The notes under the pieces: model-generated
Seen by the model: only the letters and a program-made list of their open reading frames with translations
Databases searched by the model: none
What the model was told of the DNA's origin: nothing
Assembly (NCBI GenBank): GCA_900767885.1
Contig: CAAGAU010000011.1
Coordinates: 1 to 21,085, forward strand
Origin: Clostridia bacterium
GTDB taxonomy: Bacteria; Bacillota; Clostridia; Christensenellales; Borkfalkiaceae
Reading direction: 5' to 3'
DNA: 21,085 bases
Shown here: positions 7,149 through 13,281 of the stretch, one piece after another
Numbering within the stretch: position 1 is the first letter of the stretch
Layout: the number at the start of each line of letters is the position of its first letter
Program-made: the position numbers and the translations under genes

Positions 7149-7721
7149 ATGGAAAAATTAGTTATAGCCTCCGACAACGCTGGCAAGATTAAAGAAATCG
7201 GCAAAATTTTAAGCGGTAAATACGAAGTCGTTTCTATGTCCGACGCGGGCTTTAAGGGCGAAATCGAAGAAACAGGCGACACCTTTTACGAGAACGCACT
7301 GATAAAAGCCAAAACCGTTTCGGACGCACTGGGTCTTACCGCCCTCGCCGACGACAGCGGTCTTTGCGTAGAAGCATTAGGCGGCGCACCGTCGATATAT
7401 TCGGCGCGTTATTCCGGCGTACACGGCAACGATGAGGCAAACCGCGCGTTATTGCTTAAAAATCTCAACGGCAAAACCAACCGCAAGGCGGAATTTCGTT
7501 GCGCCGTAGTTCTTTACCGCCCCGACGGCAGCGTCGTTTCGGGCGTAGGCACAACCAAGGGCTGCATTACAGAAAAAGAATGCGGCAATAACGGTTTCGG
7601 CTATGACAGTCTTTTCTTTTCTTACGATCTGAACAAACCTTTCGGCGAGGCTACCGATGACGAAAAAAATTCGGTAAGTCATCGCTATCGCGCGCTTTGT
7701 AATCTGCTCGAAAAATTATGA
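7149..7721 (+). CDS. rdgB: XTP/dITP diphosphatase (HAM1/RdgB)
   Basis: Hydrolyses non-canonical purine triphosphates (XTP, dITP, ITP) to the monophosphate and pyrophosphate, keeping damaged bases out of nucleic acid. The 190 residues carry the complete family set: SDNAGKIKE (8-16), ETGDTFYENALIKA (41-54), ADDSGL with the catalytic Asp (67-72), GNNGFGYDSLF (146-156) and KNSVSHRYRAL (173-183). Length is normal. An AGGGTGA RBS and its own promoter precede it. Its stop overlaps the next start as ATGA, an rdgB-phosphoesterase pairing that is common in Bacillota. Confidence 0.95.
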   Translation: MEKLVIASDNAGKIKEIGKILSGKYEVVSMSDAGFKGEIEETGDTFYENALIKAKTVSDALGLTALADDSGLCVEALGGAPSIYSARYSGVHGNDEANRALLLKNLNGKTNRKAEFRCAVVLYRPDGSVVSGVGTTKGCITEKECGNNGFGYDSLFFSYDLNKPFGEATDDEKNSVSHRYRALCNLLEKL

Positions 7722-8191
7722 AAACATTAGTTATCCTTTCGGATACACACCGCAATCTGAACGCGATTTCTTCTATATACGATATTTTAAAAGAAAGCGA
7801 TTATATTTTCCATCTCGGCGACCATTACGACGATATGGACTTTTTGTTTGGCGAATTTAAAGACAAACTTTACCGCGTTTACGGCAATTGCGATTACGGT
7901 CGCGACCCGAAAGAGATAATAGTTGAGATAGAGGAGTGCAAAATTTTTGCCACTCACGGCGATTTGTATGGTGTAAAATATTCTGACGCCAAACTTTTGG
8001 CGCGAGCCAAGGAACTCGGCGCAAACGTCGTTTTATACGGTCATACCCATCGCGCCGAAATTCGCGAAATAAACGGCGTAACGCTTATCAACCCCGGTAG
8101 CGCAGAAAGGTACGCCCCACACAAAAATTTTTGCTACGCGGTAATATCCGGCAACAAAATAACTGCCGTAGGGCGCGAAATCAACCTTTAA
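7718..8191 (+). CDS. YfcE/MJ0936-type metallophosphoesterase
   Basis: A 157-residue calcineurin-like phosphodiesterase of the small YfcE group. Dinuclear metal ligands are visible: SDTH (D9, H11), GDH (D35), GNCD (N57), THGD (H80) and GHTHR (H109, H111). INPGSAERYAP follows, as is typical of the family. Substrate is unknown; members cleave model phosphodiesters. It is translationally coupled to rdgB by a 4-nt overlap. Its stop overlaps the MATE stop on the other strand by 4 nt (8188-8191), leaving no room for a terminator between the convergent genes. Confidence 0.92.
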   Translation: MKTLVILSDTHRNLNAISSIYDILKESDYIFHLGDHYDDMDFLFGEFKDKLYRVYGNCDYGRDPKEIIVEIEECKIFATHGDLYGVKYSDAKLLARAKELGANVVLYGHTHRAEIREINGVTLINPGSAERYAPHKNFCYAVISGNKITAVGREINL

Positions 8192-9576
8192 TCACGTGCC
8201 ACAACGCAACCTAAATGCTCTTTAATTGCAAGCCGAAGAAATATTGCCGAAAAAACACAGGTAAGTATTTCCGCTATGGGGAAAGTCCACCATACTGCGT
8301 TTAATACGTTAGGCGAAAGAGTGAATAAATACGCCGTCGGCAATGCAAAAAGTATAAGTCGCATAAAGGCTGTTAAAAGCGGTTTTACCGCGCTGCCGAA
8401 AGCTTGTAAAACGCCCTGCACCGCAACGTTAAACCCCATAAATATAAAACTTAAACTCGCAATACGTACCGCCTTTGCGCATACGTCCGTAAGTGCGACA
8501 GAACTCCCGCCCGACAGTGCAAAAAGCCTGGCGAGCGGTTTTGCTATAATTTCAAATAAAATAGTTATAATAAGCGTTACGGCAACCGACCCTAAAACCC
8601 CGACTTTTATACAAGCCGCACACCTTTGTTTATCTTTCATACCGTGATTAAACGAAAGCAACGTTATTATCGTGTTTGAAAGTCCGAAAGCCGAGAATAA
8701 GGCGATTTGCTGTATTTTATAATATATACCGAACGCCCCCACGAGTACGGTCGGGTCTGCATCCGCACTGCCCAAAACGGCGTTCATACCCGCCATCATT
8801 ACAGATAAAACCGCCTGCATTATCGCCGCCGAAACGCCTATTTTATAAATGCCTTTAATTATGCCCGCGCGCGGCTTTATATACTTTACGCCGCCGCCGA
8901 CTTCCTTATTCAAAAGATAATGGAAAAGCATTGCGATAAAAAGCGAAACAAACTGCCCTATTATCGTTGCCCACGCCGCGCCGGCAACGCCCATTCCGAG
9001 CGGAAAAATAAAAACGTAATCGAGTACGATATTTGTTATCGCGCCCGAAATCTGCGCTATGGTAGAAAGCGCGGTTTTGCCCGTTGCCTGCAAAAATCTT
9101 TCGTAGACCGTATAGCCGATTGAGCCGAGCGATAGACAAGTACATATGCGCAAGTATTCAACGCCCATTTCAAATACCTGCTCGTTAGCGGTGAAAAGAC
9201 CTATAAACCATTTTGACAAAAACAATCCGAACAGTAAAAACACGACGTAAATTACGACGGACAAAAATATACCGTTACCGGCAACTGCGTTTACGGTTTC
9301 TTTATCGTTTTTGCCAAGACTTTTCGATAACATTGCATTAAGGCCTACGCCTGTTCCGACGCCTATAGCGATAATCATAATCTGCACGGGAAAAGCAATA
9401 GTCAACGCCTCGTTTGCAAGCGCGCCCGTACCGGGTATATTAGTAACAAACACGCTGTCAACCACGTTATAAAGCGCCTGCAACACCATAGAAACAATCA
9501 TGGGCAGACCCAACTTCCAGAACAGTCGGTTTACGCGCTCTACCGCCATTTTGTTTTGAACGACTTTTTCTTCCAT
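8188..9576 (-). CDS. MATE family multidrug/Na+ antiporter
   Basis: An integral membrane exporter of 462 aa with about 12 hydrophobic segments in two homologous halves. The N-terminal half holds LPMIVSMVLQALYNVVDSVF, the opening typical of the DinF/NorM-like MATE branch common in Clostridia. MATE proteins export cationic drugs or metabolites using a Na+ or H+ gradient; the substrate here is not predictable. The ATG at 9576 has an AAGGAG RBS (9581-9586) only 4 nt away. A promoter (9667-9695) lies about 90 nt upstream, and a terminator-like hairpin sits between promoter and RBS, suggesting conditional expression by attenuation. Confidence 0.92.
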   Translation of the reverse strand: MEEKVVQNKMAVERVNRLFWKLGLPMIVSMVLQALYNVVDSVFVTNIPGTGALANEALTIAFPVQIMIIAIGVGTGVGLNAMLSKSLGKNDKETVNAVAGNGIFLSVVIYVVFLLFGLFLSKWFIGLFTANEQVFEMGVEYLRICTCLSLGSIGYTVYERFLQATGKTALSTIAQISGAITNIVLDYVFIFPLGMGVAGAAWATIIGQFVSLFIAMLFHYLLNKEVGGGVKYIKPRAGIIKGIYKIGVSAAIMQAVLSVMMAGMNAVLGSADADPTVLVGAFGIYYKIQQIALFSAFGLSNTIITLLSFNHGMKDKQRCAACIKVGVLGSVAVTLIITILFEIIAKPLARLFALSGGSSVALTDVCAKAVRIASLSFIFMGFNVAVQGVLQAFGSAVKPLLTAFMRLILFALPTAYLFTLSPNVLNAVWWTFPIAEILTCVFSAIFLRLAIKEHLGCVVARD

Positions 9577-9593
9577 AAAACTCCTTTACGGGC

Positions 9594-9635
9594 AAAAAAA
9601 TAATGCGTAAATCCGCACAACCGGATTTACGCATT
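9594..9635 (-). promoter_or_regulatory. Terminator-like hairpin (attenuator) in the MATE leader
   Basis: A 14-bp perfect stem (9602-9615 with 9622-9635) closes a 6-nt loop and is followed on the minus strand by a run of seven U (9594-9600). It lies downstream of the MATE promoter and 7 nt upstream of the AAGGAG site. In that position it would stop transcription before the gene unless disrupted. I could not assign the leader to a known riboswitch class. Confidence 0.75.
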
Positions 9636-9666
9636 TAAAATAATTGCCACTCGTTATTACATGCCT

Positions 9667-9695
9667 ATAATAGCACTTTTAACAAAAAAAATCAA
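9667..9695 (-). promoter_or_regulatory. Promoter of the MATE exporter
   Basis: On the minus strand, TTGATT (9690-9695), 17-bp spacer and TATTAT (9667-9672). Predicted start is near 9660, giving a leader of about 84 nt. An ATGTAA start-stop pair (9657-9662) falls right at the predicted 5' end. Confidence 0.7.
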
Positions 9696-9746
9696 CTTGT
9701 TTTTGGCGAAGAAAATAAAAAAATTTTATAAACTGCCGTAAAACCC

Positions 9747-9775
9747 TTTACAAATTCACGTATATTTGGTATTAT
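9747..9775 (+). promoter_or_regulatory. Promoter of tRNA-Val
   Basis: TTTACA (9747-9752), 17-bp spacer, TATTAT (9770-9775), 15 bp before the tRNA 5' end. Confidence 0.65.
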
Positions 9776-9790
9776 ATTATAGCAATTTAC

Positions 9791-9867
<77 letters not shown>

Positions 9868-9910
9868 ATAAAGAGACCGCCGCACTTTTCAAGTGCGGCG
9901 GTCTCTTTAT
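9868..9910. terminator. Strong bidirectional hairpin after tRNA-Val
   Basis: A 20-bp perfect stem (9868-9887 with 9891-9910, core GACCGCCGCACTT) has a 3-nt loop. It begins directly at the tRNA 3' end. On the plus strand the arm ends in TCTCTTTATT. It also lies downstream of the minus-strand MmcQ remnant, so it may end transcription from both sides. Confidence 0.8.
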
Positions 9911-9952
9911 TCGTGCGGGGCGTACTTCGCCTCGGTCTTTAAAAACATAATG

Positions 9953-10114
9953 CTAAGCGTTAATTTTCTTTTTGGGAACACCCATGACGAGAGCAAACCA
10001 TTTTTTGTTACCGTTATGTCTGAACACTGCATAATCAGGATATTCTATCCACGGATAATCCGGCTCTATGCCGTAATTTTCTTGTATATACACTTTAAAT
10101 TCCGATCTGTCCAT
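9953..10114 (-). pseudogene. Truncated MmcQ/YjbR-family protein (N-terminal half)
   Basis: A 53-codon frame starting MDRSEFKVYIQENYGIEPDY and continuing PWIEYPDYAVFRH and KKWFALVMGVPKKK. This is the N-terminal half of the MmcQ/YjbR fold (DUF419). Full-length members are about 110-120 aa as I recall, and the C-terminal half with its HMNKxHW-like motif is absent here: the frame ends with TAG soon after the VPKKK strand and the DNA then runs into the tRNA-Val terminator. It keeps a strong GGGAGGT RBS (10121-10127) and an extended -10 promoter, so a short protein may still be made. Most likely a 3'-truncated gene; the alternative is a genuine half-length variant. Confidence 0.7.
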
Positions 10115-10145
10115 ACCATTACCTCCCGATTTTTTTACTAAAAAT

Positions 10146-10154
10146 ATTATACCA
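10146..10154 (-). promoter_or_regulatory. Extended -10 promoter of the MmcQ remnant
   Basis: On the minus strand, TGGTATAAT is a perfect extended -10 element (TATAAT at 10146-10151). No good -35 is seen. The predicted start is about 25 nt before the ATG. Confidence 0.6.
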
Positions 10155-10196
10155 CTTTTATGACTGAACTCGTTATTTTGACATGTTTAATACGCA

Positions 10197-10230
10197 AAGC
10201 GGCGGCGATCAGATGACCTCGCCGCCGCTT
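10197..10230 (-). terminator. Hairpin overlapping the SDR stop codon
   Basis: A 12-bp GC-rich stem (10197-10208 with 10219-10230, AAGCGGCGGCGA arm) spans the SDR stop codon. On the minus strand it is followed by TTTGCGTATT, a weak U-tract. Likely the end of the long minus-strand array. Confidence 0.6.
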
Positions 10231-10919
10231 ATATTTAATATTTCGCCCGTTATAAAGCCGTTTTCGGCAAGCATAAAGCAAGCCGAGGCGACTTCCTCGG
10301 GCGTTCCCGTTCTGCCGAGCGGAATTTCCGCTATCGCCTCTCGTCTGTCCTCGCCGACAATATTGTCGTTCATAGGCGTATCTATAAAACCCGCCGCAAT
10401 CGCGTTTACGCGGATTTTAGCCGAAGCGTATTCCTTGGCGAGCGACTTGGTAAGACCTATAATCGCCGCTTTGGACGCCGCGTACAACGCCTCGCAGGAT
10501 GCGCCCGCCACGCCCCACATAGACGAAAAATTTATTATCGCGCCGCCGCGCGAAAGCATCTCCGGCAGCACCCTTTTTATAACGTTTACCGTGCCTTTTA
10601 CGTTGACCGAAAACACCTTGTCGAAATCCTCTTCGGTAGTGTCGAGCAAAGTTTTTATGGGCAACGCGACCCCCGCGCAATTTATAAGCGCGTCTATACG
10701 ACCGTACTTTTTTAAAAAGTCGGTAATCGCCTTATCTACAGACGAATAGTCGGTTACGCTAAAAGGCAGAAGTTCGCCGTTTATCTCCCCGACAAGTTTT
10801 TCCGCGGCGCATTTATTCTTATTATAATTAACGCCGACGAGGTATCCTTCGGCGGCGAATTTGCGGGCGAGCGCGCGGCCTATGCCGCCGCTCGCCCCCG
10901 TTATTATTACAGTTTTCAA
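10209..10919 (-). CDS. SDR family oxidoreductase (FabG-like)
   Basis: A classical short-chain dehydrogenase/reductase of 236 aa. It has the cofactor motif TGASGGIG (7-14), NCAG (80-83), N107, catalytic S133, and Y146/K150 in YAASK. The NYNKNK segment after strand 2 suggests NADP(H) preference. It looks like 3-oxoacyl-ACP reductase, but no fatty acid genes are nearby, so the substrate is uncertain. The start is TTG at 10919: it gives the family-typical N-terminus MKTVIITGASGG, no ATG is available close by, and it lies 2 nt after the efp stop, implying coupled translation. Confidence 0.88.
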   Translation of the reverse strand: MKTVIITGASGGIGRALARKFAAEGYLVGVNYNKNKCAAEKLVGEINGELLPFSVTDYSSVDKAITDFLKKYGRIDALINCAGVALPIKTLLDTTEEDFDKVFSVNVKGTVNVIKRVLPEMLSRGGAIINFSSMWGVAGASCEALYAASKAAIIGLTKSLAKEYASAKIRVNAIAAGFIDTPMNDNIVGEDRREAIAEIPLGRTGTPEEVASACFMLAENGFITGEILNISGGEVI

Positions 10920-10921
10920 GA

Positions 10922-11482
10922 TTACTTCTTAACGCGCTCCATGTACTCGCCCGTTCTCGTGTCTATCCTTATGGTTTCGCCTTCGTTTACGAACATAGGA
11001 ACCTGAATTTCAACGCCGGTTTCGAGTTTAGCCCTCTTGGTGGCGTTGGTTGCGGTATTGCCCGCTACGCCGGGTTCGGACTCGGTTACGAGAAGTTCCA
11101 CAAAGTTTTCGCAATCTACCGAGAAAGCTTTGCCCTTGTAGAATTTAACGGTAACGGGGTCGTTCTCTTTAATCCATTTAAGAGCGTCCTCTACCTGCTC
11201 GTAGTTAAGCGGCTCCATATTGTACTCTTCGTCCATAAAGTAGTACAATTCGCCGTCGTTGTAAGAATAGGTCATCTTCTTGGTTTCGATAACCGCGTTC
11301 TCGAACTTTTCGGTGGGGTTGAAGGTTATCTGCAAAACCTTGCCGTCTACAACGTTTTTAAGCGTGGTTCTTACGAACGCCGCGCCCTTACCGGGTTTAA
11401 CGTGGAGGAAGTCTACTACCGTCCAGACCTTCCCGTCGTATTCGATAGTTACGCCTTTTCTTAAATCGCCTGCTAATACCAT
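10922..11482 (-). CDS. efp: Translation elongation factor P
   Basis: Relieves ribosome stalling at polyproline stretches. The 186 residues fit the three-domain EF-P: KOW-like domain I, OB domains II and III, ending GETIRIDTRTGEYMERV. The tip loop is HVKPGKGAAF with K32, the residue that is modified with 5-aminopentanol in Bacillus. No EpmA/EpmB-type genes are seen nearby. A strong AAGGAGTT RBS lies 7 nt before the ATG; a second SD-like GGAGGAG further upstream has no start codon behind it. It follows pepP by 69 nt, the familiar pepP-efp arrangement of Bacillota. Confidence 0.97.
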   Translation of the reverse strand: MVLAGDLRKGVTIEYDGKVWTVVDFLHVKPGKGAAFVRTTLKNVVDGKVLQITFNPTEKFENAVIETKKMTYSYNDGELYYFMDEEYNMEPLNYEQVEDALKWIKENDPVTVKFYKGKAFSVDCENFVELLVTESEPGVAGNTATNATKRAKLETGVEIQVPMFVNEGETIRIDTRTGEYMERVKK

Positions 11483-11551
11483 AATGTTTAACTCCTTGGT
11501 GTAATCTCCTCCGCCGCTACGAGCGCGAACGCAAAGAACTTACAAAATTTT

Positions 11552-12634
11552 TTATTTTTTAATCAATTTTTTTCTTTTTATCGAGCCATCCTCGCCTATT
11601 ATGACGAGCGACTTATCGTCTTTCATAAACGAGCGGCATTTGCCGTCCGCCATATAGCAACTGTCCTCTATCCTTATACCGAATTTGCCGTCGATATAAA
11701 CGCCGGGTTCGTCGGAAAAGACCATTCCGTCCGTAAGCGCGGCTTCGCCCTTGGGGGATAAATAAGGAAATTCGTGAATATTCACGCCTATTCCGTGTCC
11801 TAAAGAGTGGGTGAAGTACTTACCGTAGCCGAGCGAAGTCAGAACTTCTCTCGCGTAAGCGTCGGCTTGTCTGCCCGTATCACCCTTTTTTATTTTTTCG
11901 GCTGCCTCCTTATGCGCTACCAACACGGCGAGATAGGCTTTTTCAAACTTTTCGTCGGGAGTGCCGTAGAACATCGTGCGCGTCATATCCGAACAGTATC
12001 CGTTGTAAAGACAACCGAAGTCCATTAAAACGCACTCGTTCTTTTTAAGTTTGGTTTCGCCCGTCTGATGGTGCGGAACGGCGGCGTTCTTGCCGAAAGC
12101 AACTATCGTATCGAACGAAGTGCCGCTTGCGCCGTTTTTACGGAAGTTATATTCGAGCGTTGCCGCAACCTCGTTTTCGGTAACGCCTTCGCGGATGACG
12201 GAAAGCGTCTGCAACCAGGATTTTTCGGCTATTTCGCAAGCGCGCTTAATGCTTTTAAGTTGGTCGGCGGTTTTTACCGACTGCATCGTTTTAAGTTCGC
12301 CGGAAATATCTTCGTAATCAAATCCGAGCGATTTTAAATTATCGTACTCGCTTATCGTGGTAACGGTAAAGTCTATGCCTACGCGCTTTGCTCCCACGTC
12401 CTCGGCGATTGCCTTAAACGCGGAGTAATCGCTGCCGAGTATAACCTTTACGCCTTTTTTGGTAAGAGCGCGTTCGGCGGCTTTTAAATATCTGTTGTCC
12501 ACCACGAAAGTAACTTCCGTTTTAGTTACGACGACGTAACCCGCCGTGGAATGAAATCCGAGATAGTAAAGCCTTTCTTTTTCGTCGGTAATAAGAACTA
12601 TATCGTAATTACCGAAATTAAAACTTTTACTCAT
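11552..12634 (-). CDS. pepP: M24 family Xaa-Pro aminopeptidase
   Basis: Removes N-terminal residues ahead of proline. The protein is 360 aa from the chosen start. It has a creatinase-like N-terminal domain (ITDEKERLYYLGF) and a C-terminal pita-bread domain with all five metal ligands: D205 (MDFG), D216 (CSDMTRT), H280 (SLGHGIG), E309 (SDEPG) and E323 (RIEDS). The frame opens upstream at a TTG (12670), but that TTG is the first triplet of a TTGACG -35 box whose -10 (12642-12647) places the transcript start next to the ATG at 12634. The mRNA would then be leaderless, which fits the absence of a Shine-Dalgarno. Its product acts on proline-containing peptides, a thematic match to EF-P. Confidence 0.93.
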   Translation of the reverse strand: MSKSFNFGNYDIVLITDEKERLYYLGFHSTAGYVVVTKTEVTFVVDNRYLKAAERALTKKGVKVILGSDYSAFKAIAEDVGAKRVGIDFTVTTISEYDNLKSLGFDYEDISGELKTMQSVKTADQLKSIKRACEIAEKSWLQTLSVIREGVTENEVAATLEYNFRKNGASGTSFDTIVAFGKNAAVPHHQTGETKLKKNECVLMDFGCLYNGYCSDMTRTMFYGTPDEKFEKAYLAVLVAHKEAAEKIKKGDTGRQADAYAREVLTSLGYGKYFTHSLGHGIGVNIHEFPYLSPKGEAALTDGMVFSDEPGVYIDGKFGIRIEDSCYMADGKCRSFMKDDKSLVIIGEDGSIKRKKLIKK

Positions 12635-12641
12635 GGTATAT

Positions 12642-12670
12642 ATATTATCACAAAACGCCTTTTTCGTCAA
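12642..12670 (-). promoter_or_regulatory. Promoter of pepP-efp
   Basis: On the minus strand, TTGACG (12665-12670), 17-bp spacer, TAATAT (12642-12647). The start is predicted at about 12635, 1 nt before the ATG. Confidence 0.6.
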
Positions 12671-12687
12671 TTATTTTTAAATTCTTT

Positions 12688-13281
12688 TTATTCTTCGGGC
12701 GTAGTATTTTGCGAATTTTCTTGCACGGAAGGAGTATTTTCTTCGTCCGACTGCTTATCGGGAGTGTTTTCGGCTTTTGCCGCCGCCTCGTCGGCAACTT
12801 TCTGCTCGGCAGCGCGCTTGGCGTTTTCTCTTTCTTCGGCGCGTTTTTGGGCAAGTTTTTTAACGTAATCCTCGCCGTACACCGTGGATGCCGCGGAAAT
12901 TTTACCAAGACTTTGCGCACTCAACCGTTCGAGTTCGAGTTTGTAGCGTTCTATCTTCTTTTCGTTGCCCGGGCGAATAATTATAAACCACGCCAGCGTA
13001 TAAAGCACGAACGCGCCGTATATACACGACCATACGACAAATCTCGTAAGCGAATATTTTACTTCCGTATTAAACTGCGCAAGTATAAACGACGTTAAAA
13101 CTATTGCGTAAACAAGCGTCAGCATTACAAGCGTAAATACTGTGGAAAAACTCACCGCTTTGTTCAAATCCTTTAATCTGGGCAACTTTTTGGCGTAAAA
13201 ACTACGTTCGCCCATACTTGCCTTTTTACGTTCTTCTTTGGCGGAAACTTTTTTTACGTCCTTAAAATCATCTCTTATCAT
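12688..13281 (-). CDS. Uncharacterised two-TM protein with charged coiled-coil tail
   Basis: I do not recognise a family. The 197 residues have a basic N-terminus, TM segments near 43-68 and 80-102, then a Lys/Glu/Ala-rich helix (about 107-170) likely to form a coiled coil, and an acidic Gln/Asn/Thr tail. Both termini are probably cytoplasmic by charge. The ATG overlaps the end of uvrA by 14 nt in another frame, and a GGAGGT RBS (13289-13294) precedes it, so expression is tied to uvrA. No terminator separates it from pepP. Confidence 0.75.
   Translation of the reverse strand: MIRDDFKDVKKVSAKEERKKASMGERSFYAKKLPRLKDLNKAVSFSTVFTLVMLTLVYAIVLTSFILAQFNTEVKYSLTRFVVWSCIYGAFVLYTLAWFIIIRPGNEKKIERYKLELERLSAQSLGKISAASTVYGEDYVKKLAQKRAEERENAKRAAEQKVADEAAAKAENTPDKQSDEENTPSVQENSQNTTPEE

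Noticed and set aside
9893..10141. Plus-strand open frame opposite the MmcQ remnant
   Set aside because: No RBS, starts within the tRNA-Val terminator, and the minus strand encodes a recognisable family fragment.
12648..12920. Minus-strand frame of 90 codons rich in Lys and Arg
   Set aside because: Shadow of the two-TM coiled-coil gene in another frame, covering the pepP promoter.
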